64,000 nucleotides of DNA from Pseudomonas sp. AN-1 (GCF_034057115.1 NZ_CP139195.1:62001-126000); one strand, 5' to 3'. Counted from the first letter of the stretch, positions 19,031-33,378 are shown. Notes: generated from the sequence alone by a model not told the origin. Numbers and translations: made by a program.

Positions 19031-19776
19031 GCCGGCAGCCCGTCCAGCGCTTCGCGGATGCGCCGCACCGCGGCCACCGAGCCGGCGTTGTCGCCGTGCA
19101 CGCACAGGCTGTCGGCGCGCAGCAGCAGGGCGCTGCCGTCGCTGGCGGTCAGCGGCTTACCGCCGGCCAGGGCCAGCGCCTGGGCGATCACCTGCTCGCT
19201 GTCGTGGTGCACCGCGCCGGGCAGGCTGCGCGCGACGAGGAACCCTTCGCCGTCGTAGGCGCGGTCGGCGAAGGTCTCGAACCACAGGCGGACGCCTGCC
19301 TCGGCTGCCAGCGCCTCGGCGGCGCTGTTGTCGCGCACCGACATCAGCATCAGCGGCAGGGCAGGGTCGTACAGGCGCACCGCGCGCAGCACCGCGCGCA
19401 GCAGCTCGGGCTTGCGCATCATGTCGTTGTACAGCGCGCCGTGCGGCTTGACGTAGCTGACCCGGCTGCCCTCGGCGCGGCAGATGCCGTCCAGCGCGCC
19501 GATCTGGTAGAGCAGCATGTCCTCGACCTCCTGCGCGCTGCAGGCCAGCGAGCGGCGACCGAAGCCGACCAGGTCGGGGTAGGCGGGGTGGGCGCCGATG
19601 CGCACCTCGTGCTGCACCGCCAGGGCCACGGTACGGCGCATGATCGAGGGGTCGGCGGCGTGGAAGCCGCAGGCGATGTTGGCGCAGTCGATGTGCGGCA
19701 TGACCTCGGCGTCGAGGCCCATGGTCCAGGCGCCGAAGCTTTCGCCGATATCGCAGTTGAGGAGCAGGCGACTCAT
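19027..19776 (-). CDS. pxpA: 5-oxoprolinase subunit PxpA (LamB/YcsF family)
   Basis: This 249-residue protein begins '[14 protein letters not shown]' and contains '[10 protein letters not shown]', '[16 protein letters not shown]' and '[11 protein letters not shown]', the conserved metal- and substrate-site segments of LamB/YcsF proteins. It is the first gene of the pxpABC operon, which salvages 5-oxoproline to glutamate. Its promoter must lie in the 180-base region shared with the divergent winged-helix regulator gene, where tandem and inverted repeats look like an operator. Confidence 0.92.
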   Translation of the reverse strand: MSRLLLNCDIGESFGAWTMGLDAEVMPHIDCANIACGFHAADPSIMRRTVALAVQHEVRIGAHPAYPDLVGFGRRSLACSAQEVEDMLLYQIGALDGICRAEGSRVSYVKPHGALYNDMMRKPELLRAVLRAVRLYDPALPLMLMSVRDNSAAEALAAEAGVRLWFETFADRAYDGEGFLVARSLPGAVHHDSEQVIAQALALAGGKPLTASDGSALLLRADSLCVHGDNAGSVAAVRRIREALDGLPA

Positions 19777-19841
19777 GGCTGGTTTCCCCTGGTTGTTGTT
19801 GGTGGGTTAGGGAGGGCGTTGGAGCGTCCTTGGCAAAACAA

Positions 19842-19867
19842 TGATAAAACGTTGATAAAACGTCAAC
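19842..19867. promoter_or_regulatory. Putative operator: tandem TGATAAAACGT repeats with overlapping inverted repeat
   Basis: TGATAAAACGT occurs twice in perfect tandem, at 19842-19852 and 19853-19863. Overlapping this, GTTGA (19851-19855) and TCAAC (19863-19867) form an inverted repeat. The site is AT-rich within a GC-rich genome and sits between pxpA (minus) and the winged-helix regulator (plus). This is the expected place for that regulator to control both. The assignment is by position and symmetry only. Confidence 0.55.
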
Positions 19868-19955
19868 ATAAATTTGCTATGCGGCGGCGCTGCGGATGAG
19901 CGGCGCATTCCTGCTATCCTTGCCCGCCCCAATCGCCTCCCCGATGGAATGCCCG

Positions 19956-23568
<3,613 letters not shown>

Positions 23569-23662
23569 CGTCGTCACATCCGCTTGCAGTTTTGCGTGGC
23601 CGCCGGGCGTTGTCCCGGCGGGCTGCCCGGCATAATCGGCTGATCTTCACAGGAGGCTGAAC

Positions 23663-24367
23663 ATGGATACCCGCAGTCTGCTCGACCAGTTGCTCAAGGC
23701 CGCCCCCGGCCTGCTCGGCAACACCGGCAATCAAGCGAAACCGCGCAGCGAGGAACGTCCGGGCGGCAAGGACAGCGGGCTGGGCAGCCTGCTCTCCGGT
23801 GCGGCCGGTGGCGGCCTGGCCGCCGGCGCCATCGGCTTGCTGCTGGGCAGCAAGAAGGCGCGCAAGTACGGCGGCAAGGCGCTGACCTACGGCGGCCTGG
23901 CCGCGCTCGGGGTGATGGCCTACAAGGCCTACAGCAACTGGCAACAGCAGCAGGGCGCCGCCAGTGCGGCCCCCAGTGCCCCGCAGACCATCGACCGTTT
24001 GCCGCCGCCGCAGGCCGAGCAGCACAGCCATGCGATCCTGCGCGCGGTGATCGCCGCGGCCAAGGCCGACGGCCATATCGACGAGCGCGAGCGCCAGTTG
24101 ATCGATGCCGAGGTGGCCAAGCTCAGCCAGGATCCGCAGTTGCTGCGCTGGATCGATGCCGAACTGCACCAGCCGCTGGACCCGGCGGCGGTGGCGCGCG
24201 CCGCGCAGACGCCGGAGATGGCCGCCGAGATGTACCTGGCCAGCCTGCTGCTGGTCGACGAGCAGAACTTCATGGAACGCGCCTACCTCGACGAGTTGGC
24301 CCGCCAGCTGCGTCTCGACCCGGCGCTGCGCAGCGAGCTGGAGCGCCAGGTGCAGCAGGCGCAGTAA
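23663..24367 (+). CDS. DUF533 / TerB-like inner-membrane-associated protein (YebE-like)
   Basis: The protein has 234 residues. A Gly-rich stretch (about 40-62) runs into a hydrophobic segment (about 70-90), then a Pro/Ala-rich linker. The C-terminal helical domain contains 'AAAKADGHIDERERQLI', the TerB-like acidic helix motif. This order matches the DUF533/YebE family, whose function is not established. GGAGG before the ATG and a CATAAT element at 23631-23636 suggest its own promoter. The gene converges on gfnR with only five bases between their stop codons. Confidence 0.85.
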   Translation: MDTRSLLDQLLKAAPGLLGNTGNQAKPRSEERPGGKDSGLGSLLSGAAGGGLAAGAIGLLLGSKKARKYGGKALTYGGLAALGVMAYKAYSNWQQQQGAASAAPSAPQTIDRLPPPQAEQHSHAILRAVIAAAKADGHIDERERQLIDAEVAKLSQDPQLLRWIDAELHQPLDPAAVARAAQTPEMAAEMYLASLLLVDEQNFMERAYLDELARQLRLDPALRSELERQVQQAQ

Positions 24368-24372
24368 CGGGA

Positions 24373-25269
24373 TCAGCTGGCGTCGTGGTACTCCGGCAGC
24401 TCGCCGAGGCGCTGCCGGAGGAAGTCCACCAGCTGGCGCACCTTGGGCGACAGGTTGCGCTGTGGCGGATGCAGCGCCCACACCGCGGTGTTCGGCGGGC
24501 GCTGGTCGTCCAGCAGGGCGACCAGCGCACCGCTTCTGAGGTGCTCAAGCACGTAGTAGTCGGGCAGCTGGCACAGGCCGAAGCCGCGCAGCGCGGCGTC
24601 GAGCACCGCCGTGCCGCTGTTGCAGCGCCAGTTGCCTTGCACGCGCAGCTGGGTTTCCCCGCCGTCGTCGGCGAAGTTCCACAGATCGCTGCTGCCGACC
24701 AGGCAGTTGTGCCGCGCCAGTTCGGCCAGGCTGCGCGGTGTGCCGGCGCGCACCAGGTAGGTCGGCGCGGCGCACAGGTACATCTCCCGCGGCGCCAGGC
24801 GGGTGGCCACCAGACGTTCGTCGCCCAGACGGCCGAGGCGGATGGCCAGGTCGAGGCCCTCGTGGAGCAGATCGAGCGGGCGGTTGGTCAGCTGGATGTC
24901 GATGCTGAGCTGCGGGTGCAGACTCATGAATTCGTTGACCAGCGGCACCACGAAGCGCTCGCCGTAGGCCACCGCGCAGGTCATGCGCAAGAGCCCCTTG
25001 GGCTCGGCGGACAGGTCGCTGACCGCGCGCCAGGCCTCGTCGCGGGCGTCGATCAGGTTGCGGCAGTGCTGCAGGAAGGTCTGCCCGGCCTCGGTCAGGC
25101 TGACCTTGCGGGTGCTGCGATACAGCAGGCGGGTCTGCAGGCACTCCTCCAGGCGCGCGACCTGCCGGCTGACGTGCGAGGAGGACACGCCGAGGCGCTC
25201 GGCGGCGGCGGTGAACTGGCCGCATTCGGCGACGGCGACGAATTCGTCGAGCCCTTCCCAGCGGTTCAT
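24373..25269 (-). CDS. gfnR: LysR-family regulator of formaldehyde detoxification (GfnR-like)
   Basis: This 298-residue protein has an N-terminal LysR helix-turn-helix ('GQFTAAAERLGVSSSHVSRQVARLE', residues about 17-41, in two helices) and a C-terminal effector domain. ATG 25269 is used; a longer frame to 25359 runs through the promoter region. The gene is divergent from adhC-fghA, the same arrangement as PA3630 (gfnR) and PA3629-PA3628 in P. aeruginosa, where GfnR activates glutathione-dependent formaldehyde detoxification. The function is therefore assigned mainly by synteny. The shared 149-base region contains an AT-rich patch around 25299-25330 suitable for LysR binding. Confidence 0.82.
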   Translation of the reverse strand: MNRWEGLDEFVAVAECGQFTAAAERLGVSSSHVSRQVARLEECLQTRLLYRSTRKVSLTEAGQTFLQHCRNLIDARDEAWRAVSDLSAEPKGLLRMTCAVAYGERFVVPLVNEFMSLHPQLSIDIQLTNRPLDLLHEGLDLAIRLGRLGDERLVATRLAPREMYLCAAPTYLVRAGTPRSLAELARHNCLVGSSDLWNFADDGGETQLRVQGNWRCNSGTAVLDAALRGFGLCQLPDYYVLEHLRSGALVALLDDQRPPNTAVWALHPPQRNLSPKVRQLVDFLRQRLGELPEYHDAS

Positions 25270-25337
25270 GGCGATTCCTCGATTGTCCCTGTACGGCAAT
25301 AATATTTTGTCTCGAGGCCGATTACTCGCCATTCTGA

Positions 25338-26531
<1,194 letters not shown>

Positions 26532-26559
26532 GTGGCGTGACGCACTGCCCTCGATGATC

Positions 26560-26583
26560 GCGCCCACGCTCCTGCGTGGGCGC
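26560..26583. repeat. Palindromic repeat, second copy of the 22254 family
   Basis: GCGCCCACGC at 26560-26569 and GCGTGGGCGC at 26574-26583 form a perfect 10-bp stem around TCCT. The inner 18 bases are identical to those at 22254-22271. It sits between adhC and fghA, where it could form a stable RNA hairpin within the operon transcript. Confidence 0.75.
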
Positions 26584-26615
26584 GCCGTTTCCGGACATCG
26601 TTCAAGGATTTACCC

Positions 26616-27461
26616 ATGAGCCTCGAACTGCTTTCCAGCCAGAAGAGCTTCGGCGGCTGGCACCGGCGCTACCGTCACCACTCCGCCACCCTCAAGTGCG
26701 ACATGACGTTCGCCGTCTACCTGCCGCCGCAGGCCGAGGAGGGCGCCAGACTGCCGGTGCTCTACTGGCTCTCCGGCCTGACCTGCACCGACGAGAACTT
26801 CATGCAGAAGGCCGGCGCCCAGCGCCTGGCCGCCGAGCTGGGGCTGGTGCTGGTAGCGCCGGACACCAGCCCGCGTGGCCCAGAAGTGCCGGGCGATCCG
26901 GACGGCGCCTGGGACTTCGGCCTCGGCGCCGGCTTCTACCTGAACGCCACCCGGGAGCCCTGGGCGCACCACTACCGGATGCACGACTACGTGGTGCTTG
27001 AGCTGCCGGCACTGGTCGAGGCGAACTTCCCGGTCAGCGACAGGCGCGGCATCAGCGGCCACTCGATGGGCGGGCATGGCGCGCTGGTCTGCGCCCTGCG
27101 CAATCCGGGGCGCTACCGCTCGCTGTCGGCGTTTGCGCCGATCGCCAATCCGAGCAGTTGCCCGTGGGGCGAGAAGGCCTTCTCGCGCTACCTCGGCGAG
27201 GACCGCGACAGCTGGCGCGAGTGGGATGCCTGCGCGCTGCTGATCGCGGCCCGCGAGCGTCTGCCGATCCTCGTCGACCAGGGCGAGGCCGACAGCTTCC
27301 TCGAGCTGCAGCTCAAGCCCGAGGTGCTGCGCGCCACCGCCGCGGCGGCCGGCCATCCGCTGACCCTGCGCCTGCAGCCGGGCTACGACCACAGCTACTG
27401 GTTCATCGCCAGCTTCATCGACGACCACCTGCGCCATCATGCGGCGGCGCTGAAAGGCTGA
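26616..27461 (+). CDS. fghA: S-formylglutathione hydrolase
   Basis: This 281-residue esterase has the nucleophile elbow GHSMGGHGA. Also present are '[21 protein letters not shown]' (split, the oxyanion region) and the C-terminal '[16 protein letters not shown]' carrying the catalytic His. It hydrolyses S-formylglutathione to formate and glutathione, completing the pathway begun by AdhC. The length is typical for the family. It lies 84 bases after adhC with the palindromic repeat between them, and both are probably activated by GfnR. Confidence 0.94.
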   Translation: MSLELLSSQKSFGGWHRRYRHHSATLKCDMTFAVYLPPQAEEGARLPVLYWLSGLTCTDENFMQKAGAQRLAAELGLVLVAPDTSPRGPEVPGDPDGAWDFGLGAGFYLNATREPWAHHYRMHDYVVLELPALVEANFPVSDRRGISGHSMGGHGALVCALRNPGRYRSLSAFAPIANPSSCPWGEKAFSRYLGEDRDSWREWDACALLIAARERLPILVDQGEADSFLELQLKPEVLRATAAAAGHPLTLRLQPGYDHSYWFIASFIDDHLRHHAAALKG

Positions 27462-27495
27462 GCCGCCCCGGCGGCGGGCCACTCCTGTAGAATCG

Positions 27496-27517
27496 CGCCC
27501 TGAATTCCTTCAGGGCG
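27496..27517 (+). promoter_or_regulatory. Hairpin directly upstream of the ispF start, with TAGAAT -10 element
   Basis: CGCCCTGAA at 27496-27504 pairs perfectly with TTCAGGGCG at 27509-27517 around TTCC, ending seven bases before the ispF ATG. TAGAAT at 27488-27493 could be a -10 box placing the RNA start at or inside the hairpin. The structure would overlap the ribosome-binding region and could affect ispF translation. Confidence 0.4.
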
Positions 27518-27524
27518 TATTTCC

Positions 27525-27998
27525 ATGCGTATCGGCCACGGCTACGACGTGCACCGCTTCGGCGAGGGCGAGTTCATCACCCTCGGCGGCGTGCGCATTC
27601 CCCACAAGTTCGGGCTGGTTGCCCATTCCGACGGCGACGTGCTGCTGCACGCGCTGAGCGATGCGCTGCTCGGCGCGGCGGCGCTCGGCGACATCGGCCG
27701 GCACTTCCCGGACACCGACCCGCAGTTCAAGGGCGCCGACAGCCGCGAGCTGTTGCGTCATGTGCTGGCGCTGGTGCAGGGCAAGGGCTGGCGGGTCGGC
27801 AACGTCGACGCCACCATAGTCGCGCAGGCGCCGAAGATGGCCCCGCACATCGAGGCGATGCGCGCGCACATCGCCGCCGACCTGCAGGTCGAGCCCGATG
27901 CGGTCAACGTCAAGGCCACCACCACCGAGAAGCTCGGCTTCACCGGACGCGAGGAGGGCATCGCCGTGCACGCGGTCGCCCTGCTGCTGCCGCGATGA
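27525..27998 (+). CDS. ispF: 2-C-methyl-D-erythritol 2,4-cyclodiphosphate synthase
   Basis: At 157 residues this is the usual IspF length. Metal ligands are visible in 'GHGYDVHRF' (D8, H10) and '[11 protein letters not shown]', and the C-terminal '[17 protein letters not shown]' is the family signature. It converts CDP-methylerythritol 2-phosphate to the cyclic diphosphate in the MEP isoprenoid pathway. It starts the dense ispF-truD-surE-pcm cluster and overlaps truD by four bases. No strong Shine-Dalgarno is seen; the hairpin just upstream may matter. Confidence 0.96.
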   Translation: MRIGHGYDVHRFGEGEFITLGGVRIPHKFGLVAHSDGDVLLHALSDALLGAAALGDIGRHFPDTDPQFKGADSRELLRHVLALVQGKGWRVGNVDATIVAQAPKMAPHIEAMRAHIAADLQVEPDAVNVKATTTEKLGFTGREEGIAVHAVALLLPR

Positions 27999-29065
27999 GC
28001 GAGGTGCTCGACGAACCGGCCCTGCTCGGGCCGACTGCCTGGGGCGAGCCGTGCGGCTCCGCGGTGCTCAAGCACAGCGCCGAGGACTTCCAGGTCAACG
28101 AGGTGCTCGACATCCCGCTGTCCGGTGCCGGCGAGCACCTGTGGCTGTGGGTGGAGAAGCGCAATCTCAATACCGAGGAGGCGGCGAAACGCATCGCCCG
28201 CGCCGCCGGCGTGCCGCTCAAGGCGATCAGCTACGCCGGGCTCAAGGACCGCCAGGCGCTGACCCGCCAGTGGTTCAGCCTGCACCTGCCGGGCAAGGCC
28301 GATCCGGACCTCGCCGCCGCCGAAGGCGACGAGCTGCGCATCCTCGAGCGCACCCGCCATTCGCGCAAGCTGCAGCGCGGCGCCCATGCGGCCAACGGCT
28401 TCATCATCCGCCTGACCGCCCTGCAGGCCGACCGCGAGGCGCTGGAGTCGCGCCTGCGGCAGATCGCGGCTGGCGGCGTGCCCAACTACTTCGGCCTGCA
28501 GCGCTTCGGCTTCGACGGCGGCAACCTGCACGAGGCGCGCCACTGGGCCGGGCAGGGCAGCCTGCCCGAGCAGCGCAACCGCCGCTCGCGGGTGCTCTCG
28601 GCGGCGCGCAGCTACCTGTTCAATCGGGTGCTCGCCGCGCGGGTCGCCGAGGGCTGCTGGAACCGTGCGCTGCCCGGCGACCTGCTGGCCTTCACCGACA
28701 GCCGCAGCTTCTTCCCGGCCGGCGAGGCCGAGTGCGGCGACCCGCGTCTGGCCGCGCTGGACCTGCATCCCACCGGGCCGCTGTTCGGCGCCGGCGAGCT
28801 GGAGACCCGAGGCGCGCCGCTGGCCCTCGAGCAGCAGGTGCAGGAAGGGGATGGCGCCCTGGTCCGCTGGCTGGCGGACGCTGATCTGCGGCAAGAGCGG
28901 CGCATCCTGCGCCTCCCCATCGGCGGGCTGACGTGGCATTATTCCGCCATCGATACCCTGCAACTGGAATTCGTCCTGCCGGCCGGCTGCTTCGCCACCG
29001 TGGTCGTGCGCGAACTCGTCCAACTGATGCCGAGCGGAACTACGGAAACGCCATGCGCTTACTGA
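27995..29065 (+). CDS. truD: tRNA pseudouridine(13) synthase TruD
   Basis: This 356-residue protein carries the TruD catalytic motif '[13 protein letters not shown]' with catalytic Asp D85. It also has '[14 protein letters not shown]' and the '[18 protein letters not shown]' segment typical of the family. It makes pseudouridine at position 13 of tRNA-Glu and a few other RNAs. The start overlaps ispF by four bases (ATGA) and the end overlaps surE by 13 bases, indicating translational coupling along the operon. Confidence 0.95.
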   Translation: MSEVLDEPALLGPTAWGEPCGSAVLKHSAEDFQVNEVLDIPLSGAGEHLWLWVEKRNLNTEEAAKRIARAAGVPLKAISYAGLKDRQALTRQWFSLHLPGKADPDLAAAEGDELRILERTRHSRKLQRGAHAANGFIIRLTALQADREALESRLRQIAAGGVPNYFGLQRFGFDGGNLHEARHWAGQGSLPEQRNRRSRVLSAARSYLFNRVLAARVAEGCWNRALPGDLLAFTDSRSFFPAGEAECGDPRLAALDLHPTGPLFGAGELETRGAPLALEQQVQEGDGALVRWLADADLRQERRILRLPIGGLTWHYSAIDTLQLEFVLPAGCFATVVVRELVQLMPSGTTETPCAY

Positions 29066-29799
29066 TCGCCAACGATGACGGCGTGTACGCCCCCGGGATA
29101 ATCGCCCTGCACGAGGCGCTGGCGGACTATGCCGAGTGCGTGGTGATCGCTCCCGATGCCGACCGCAGCGGCGCCAGCAGCTCGCTGACCCTCGACCGCC
29201 CGCTGCATCCGCAGCGTCTGGGCAATGGCTACATCAGCGTCAACGGCACCCCCACCGACTGCGTGCACCTGGGCCTCAACGGTCTCCTCGAGCACACCCC
29301 GGACATGGTGGTGTCGGGCATCAATCTCGGTGCCAACCTGGGTGACGACGTGCTCTACTCCGGCACCGTGGCGGCTGCCCTCGAGGGGCGTTTCCTCGAC
29401 AGGCCGGCATTCGCCTTCTCGCTGCTGTCGCGTCTGCCCGACAACCTGCCAGCTGCCGCGCACATCGCCCGCCGACTGGTCGAGGCGCACGACAAGCTGG
29501 AACTGCCGCCGCGCACGGTGCTCAACGTCAACATTCCCAACCTGCCGCTGGAGCGCATCCGCGGGGTGCAGCTGACCCGCCTCGGCCATCGTGCCCGCGC
29601 GGCGGCGCCGGTCAAGGTGGTCAATCCGCGCGGCAAGGAAGGCTACTGGATCTCGGTGGCCGGCGACGCCGAAGACGGCGGGCCGGGGACCGACTTCCAT
29701 GCGGTGATGCAGGGCTACGTGTCGATCACCCCATTGCAGCTGGATCGCACCTTCCACGAGGCCTTCCGCGGCCTGAGCATCCTGGAGAGCCTGTTTTGA
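29053..29799 (+). CDS. surE: 5'/3'-nucleotidase SurE
   Basis: This 248-residue protein begins with 'LLIANDDG' (N7, D8, D9), the metal-binding motif of SurE. It also has '[14 protein letters not shown]', '[23 protein letters not shown]' (shown here only to mark the segment) and a family-typical C-terminus. It dephosphorylates nucleoside 5'- and 3'-monophosphates and is linked to stationary-phase survival. The ATG at 29053 lies inside the truD end. A frame reaching upstream to 28933 is not needed, because the conserved start is at 29053. Confidence 0.95.
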   Translation: MRLLIANDDGVYAPGIIALHEALADYAECVVIAPDADRSGASSSLTLDRPLHPQRLGNGYISVNGTPTDCVHLGLNGLLEHTPDMVVSGINLGANLGDDVLYSGTVAAALEGRFLDRPAFAFSLLSRLPDNLPAAAHIARRLVEAHDKLELPPRTVLNVNIPNLPLERIRGVQLTRLGHRARAAAPVKVVNPRGKEGYWISVAGDAEDGGPGTDFHAVMQGYVSITPLQLDRTFHEAFRGLSILESLF

Positions 29800-29831
29800 T
29801 TACGGACGATCTGCAGCGCCGAGGGATAGGC

Positions 29832-30467
29832 ATGACCTCCCAGCGCACCCGCGAACGGCTGGTGCAGCGCCTCAGCGAGGAGGGCATCGCCGATCCCCGG
29901 GTGCTCGAGGTGATCCGCCGCACGCCGCGTCACCTGTTCGTCGACGAGGCGCTGGCGCATCGCGCCTATGAGGACACCGCACTGCCGATCGGTCACAACC
30001 AGACCATCTCCCAGCCGTTCATGGTGGCGCGCATGACCGAGCTGCTGCTGGCCGGCGGGCCGCTGGACAAGGTGATGGAGATCGGTACCGGCTCCGGCTA
30101 CCAGACCGCGGTGCTGGCCCAGTTGGTCGAGCGGGTGTTCTCCGTCGAGCGCATCCAGTCGTTGCAGGACCGCGCCAAGGAGCGCCTGCTTGAACTCAAC
30201 CTGCGCAACGTGGTCTTTCGCTGGGGCGACGGCTGGGAGGGTTGGCCGGCGCTGGCGCCGTACAATGGCATCCTCGTCGCCGCCGCCGCAACGCAGGTGC
30301 CGCAGGCCCTGCTCGACCAGTTGGCGCCGGGCGGACGCCTGGTGATTCCGGTCGGCAGCGGCGACGAGCAGCAACTGATGCTGATCGTCCGCGAGGGGGG
30401 TGGTTTCACCCGCCAGGTTCTGGATCCGGTACGCTTCGTGCCCCTGCTGACCGGCTCGGTGTTCTGA
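29832..30467 (+). CDS. pcm: Protein-L-isoaspartate O-methyltransferase
   Basis: From ATG 29832 the product has 211 residues, the length I recall for pseudomonad Pcm, and starts '[14 protein letters not shown]'. The SAM-binding motif is '[18 protein letters not shown]', and '[16 protein letters not shown]' marks the substrate region. It methylates damaged isoaspartyl residues so they can be repaired. A TTG at 29796 would add 12 residues and overlap the surE stop, but the ATG has better family support. It is part of the stationary-phase gene cluster leading to rpoS. Confidence 0.94.
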   Translation: MTSQRTRERLVQRLSEEGIADPRVLEVIRRTPRHLFVDEALAHRAYEDTALPIGHNQTISQPFMVARMTELLLAGGPLDKVMEIGTGSGYQTAVLAQLVERVFSVERIQSLQDRAKERLLELNLRNVVFRWGDGWEGWPALAPYNGILVAAAATQVPQALLDQLAPGGRLVIPVGSGDEQQLMLIVREGGGFTRQVLDPVRFVPLLTGSVF

Positions 30468-30497
30468 GTCGCATCTTCTGTTTTACGGAAAAAACCG

Positions 30498-31436
30498 ATG
30501 CAAAATCCCTTCCTGCTGTTTGCCAAGGGCGTGGCCATGGGGGCAGCCGACGTGGTGCCCGGGGTCTCCGGCGGCACTATCGCCTTCGTCAGTGGCATCT
30601 ACGACGAACTGCTGCGCTCGATCGCCGCCGTGCCGGTGGCCCTGCGCGACCTGCTGCGCGGCAACCTGCGCCAGGCCTGGCGGACCGCCAACGCCAACTT
30701 CCTGCTGGTCCTGCTCTCGGGCATCCTGTTCAGCGTGTTCAGCCTGGCGCGGCTGATCACCTGGCTGCTCGAGCACCAGCCGATCCCGATCTGGTCGTTC
30801 TTCTTCGGCCTGATCGTGGTGTCGACCTGGCTGGTCGGCCGCGAGATCCGCCGCTGGAACTGGCCGAGCTGGCTGAGCCTCGCTCTCGGTGCGCTGTTCG
30901 CCTGGTGGATCACGGTCGCCGCGCCCATGCAGTGGGGGCATGATCCGCTGAGCCTGTTCTTCGCCGGCGCCATCGCCATCTGCGCGATGATCCTGCCGGG
31001 CATTTCCGGCAGCTTCCTGCTGGTGCTGATGGGGCTGTACAGCTTCGTTCTCGATGCGGTGAAAAGCTTCGATCTGGCCGTGCTGCTGGTGTTCGCCGCC
31101 GGTTGCGCCTGCGGACTGCTGAGCTTCGCGCGCCTGCTGAGCTGGATGCTCAACCATCTGCGCTGCCTGACCCTCACCTTCCTCACCGGCCTGATGCTCG
31201 GTTCGTTGAACAAGGTCTGGCCGTGGAAGGAAACCCTGACCTGGCGAACCGACAGCCACGGTGTGCAGCAGCCGGTGTTGCAGGGCAACCTGCTGCCCTC
31301 GGGCTATGCCGAGGTCACCGGCCAGGACCCGCAGGTGCTGCTGGCCGTGCTGCTGGCCCTGGGGGGCGTGGCGCTGGTGCTGGGACTGGAGTGGGTGGCC
31401 AAGCGCCAGTTGCGCCAGGCCGGGCAGGAGGCTTGA
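30498..31436 (+). CDS. DUF368 integral membrane protein
   Basis: This 312-residue polytopic protein has about eight membrane helices. It starts with 'FAKGVAMGAADVVPGVSGGTIAFVSGIY' (two stretches), and a related 'MILPGISGSFLLVLMGLYS' lies in the second half. This duplicated PGxSG motif is the hallmark of DUF368. Some DUF368 members have been proposed to be undecaprenyl-phosphate flippases (PopT/UptA-type proposals), which would fit an envelope role next to nlpD. It lies between pcm and nlpD, where P. aeruginosa has no such gene as I recall it. Confidence 0.82.
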   Translation: MQNPFLLFAKGVAMGAADVVPGVSGGTIAFVSGIYDELLRSIAAVPVALRDLLRGNLRQAWRTANANFLLVLLSGILFSVFSLARLITWLLEHQPIPIWSFFFGLIVVSTWLVGREIRRWNWPSWLSLALGALFAWWITVAAPMQWGHDPLSLFFAGAIAICAMILPGISGSFLLVLMGLYSFVLDAVKSFDLAVLLVFAAGCACGLLSFARLLSWMLNHLRCLTLTFLTGLMLGSLNKVWPWKETLTWRTDSHGVQQPVLQGNLLPSGYAEVTGQDPQVLLAVLLALGGVALVLGLEWVAKRQLRQAGQEA

Positions 31437-31444
31437 GGCGAGGG

Positions 31445-32263
31445 ATGAACATGGCAATCGGCATGAACGACTGCGGTCGCCTCAGAACCCTGCGGCTGGG
31501 TGCGGGGTTGGGCATGAGCTTGCTGCTGGCGCAGCTGGTTGGCTGTGCGACCTCCGGTGGCACCAGCGAAAGTATCGAGGCGCGACCGGCGAGTGCACCG
31601 GCGCGCCAGCCGGTTACCCATGGCCAGTACCGGGTGCGCAGCGGTGACACCCTCTACTCGATCGCGTCCCGCCATGGCTGGGACTGGCGGGCACTGGCGG
31701 AGCGCAACGCCATTCCCGCCCCCTACACCATCCGCGTCGGTCAGGTGATCCGCTTCTCCGGCAGCGGACCGGTAGTGCCCATGGCGGTCAGCGGTAGCGC
31801 CGTCTCTGCTCCGGTGACCACCACCAGGGCGACCCGGTCGCCCGTGACCGCCCCGGCGACGGTGCAACCTTCGGGGGCGGCGACCGTTTCTTCCGCCGGC
31901 TGGACCTGGCCTGCCAATGGCCAGTTGATCGCGCTGTTCTCCTCAAACAGCAGTTTGAACAAAGGCATTGATATAGCCGGCGAAATGGGCCAGCCTGTAG
32001 TTGCGGCGTCTGCAGGCAATGTTGTATATGCCGGAAGCGGACTCAGGGGATACGGCGAGCTCGTTATCATCAAGCATAGCGACACTTACGTCAGTGCCTA
32101 CGGACACAACCGTAGATTGCTGGTTCGGGAGGGGCAGCAGGTCAAGGCCGGCCAGACGATTGCCGAGATGGGTGCCACGGGGACTGATCGGGTGAAGCTG
32201 CATTTCGAGATTCGCCGACAGGGCAAGCCCGTCGACCCGCTGCAATATCTGCCGCGTCGCTGA
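31445..32263 (+). CDS. nlpD: Murein hydrolase activator NlpD (LysM/LytM lipoprotein)
   Basis: This 272-residue protein has a lipoprotein signal with lipobox LVGC about 30 residues in. A LysM domain follows ('YRVRSGDTLYSIASRHGWDW'), then a Thr/Ala/Pro linker and a C-terminal LytM/M23 domain ending 'LHFEIRRQGKPVDPLQYL'. The first zinc ligand of M23 peptidases is missing ('NKGIDIAG' where an HxGxD motif would be), so it should activate amidases rather than cut peptidoglycan itself, as E. coli NlpD does. ATG 31445 is used; 31451 and 31463 are in-frame alternatives. The main rpoS promoter of pseudomonads typically lies inside nlpD. Confidence 0.92.
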   Translation: MNMAIGMNDCGRLRTLRLGAGLGMSLLLAQLVGCATSGGTSESIEARPASAPARQPVTHGQYRVRSGDTLYSIASRHGWDWRALAERNAIPAPYTIRVGQVIRFSGSGPVVPMAVSGSAVSAPVTTTRATRSPVTAPATVQPSGAATVSSAGWTWPANGQLIALFSSNSSLNKGIDIAGEMGQPVVAASAGNVVYAGSGLRGYGELVIIKHSDTYVSAYGHNRRLLVREGQQVKAGQTIAEMGATGTDRVKLHFEIRRQGKPVDPLQYLPRR

Positions 32264-32364
32264 ACTGTCACCCTTTGCCGATAGCGTGAGTAGACGGGTT
32301 CTCGTGCAGGGCAGCGCAAGTTGCCACCGGACCTGTGGTCGAACTCAGCAAAGGGACAGAAACG

Positions 32365-33378
32365 ATGGCCATTACAAAAATAACGCCGGAGTTTGACAGT
32401 GACGAGGAAGTTCTCCTTCTGGAGATAAACGTCGCTGCGGATATGCTCTCGTCCGATACGGACGAAGGCGACAGCGGCAATGAGGCATTCGCCGGCTCAG
32501 CCACGGTTGGGGGTGGACGCCAGCACAAGTTCGTCGACTACAGTCGGGCACTGGATGCGACGCAGCTGTATCTCAACGAGATCGGTTTCTCGCCCCTGCT
32601 CAGTCCCGAGGAAGAGGTCCATTTCGCCCGCATGGCTCGCCGCGGCGAGGTTGCCGGGCGCAAGCGGATGATCGAGAGCAATCTGCGCCTGGTGGTGAAG
32701 ATCGCCCGGCGCTATGTCAATCGCGGCCTGACCCTGCTCGACCTGATCGAGGAGGGTAACCTCGGCCTGATCCGCGCAGTGGAGAAGTTCGACCCGGAGC
32801 GGGGTTTCCGCTTCTCCACCTATGCAACCTGGTGGATCCGCCAGACCATCGAGCGGGCGATCATGAACCAGACCCGCACCATCCGTCTGCCGATCCACGT
32901 GGTCAAGGAGCTCAACGTCTACCTGCGCGCCGCGCGGGAGCTGACCCAGAAGCTCGACCACGAGCCCACCGCCGAGGAAATCGCCCAACTGCTGGAGAAG
33001 CCGGTGGCCGAGGTCAAGCGCATGCTCGGCCTCAACGAACGGGTGACCTCTGTGGACGTGGCTCTCGGCCCGGACTCCGACAAGACCCTGCTGGACACCC
33101 TGACCGACGACCATCCGACCGATCCTTGCGAGCTGCTGCAGGACGAGGACCTCGGTCAGAGTATCGACCAGTGGTTGTCCGACCTGACCGAAAAGCAGCG
33201 CGAAGTGGTCATCCGCCGTTTCGGCCTGCGCGGACATGAAAGCTGCACCTTGGAGGAGGTCGGGCGGGAGATCGGCCTGACCCGCGAGCGGGTGCGGCAG
33301 ATCCAGGTCGAGGCGCTCAAGCGCCTGCGGGAAATTCTGGAAAGCAACGGCCTGTCCAGCGAGGCGTTGTTTCAGTAA
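32365..33378 (+). CDS. rpoS: RNA polymerase sigma factor RpoS
   Basis: This 337-residue sigma-70 family protein contains region 1.2 ('[21 protein letters not shown]'), region 2 ('[17 protein letters not shown]', '[17 protein letters not shown]'), region 3 and region 4.2 ('[20 protein letters not shown]'), closely matching P. aeruginosa RpoS up to the terminal 'SSEALFQ'. It directs general stress and stationary-phase transcription. ATG 32365 has AAGGGA at 32351-32356. An in-frame GTG at 32335 would add ten residues with no family support. Residues 15-50 are variable and acidic, as in other RpoS proteins. Confidence 0.97.
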   Translation: MAITKITPEFDSDEEVLLLEINVAADMLSSDTDEGDSGNEAFAGSATVGGGRQHKFVDYSRALDATQLYLNEIGFSPLLSPEEEVHFARMARRGEVAGRKRMIESNLRLVVKIARRYVNRGLTLLDLIEEGNLGLIRAVEKFDPERGFRFSTYATWWIRQTIERAIMNQTRTIRLPIHVVKELNVYLRAARELTQKLDHEPTAEEIAQLLEKPVAEVKRMLGLNERVTSVDVALGPDSDKTLLDTLTDDHPTDPCELLQDEDLGQSIDQWLSDLTEKQREVVIRRFGLRGHESCTLEEVGREIGLTRERVRQIQVEALKRLREILESNGLSSEALFQ

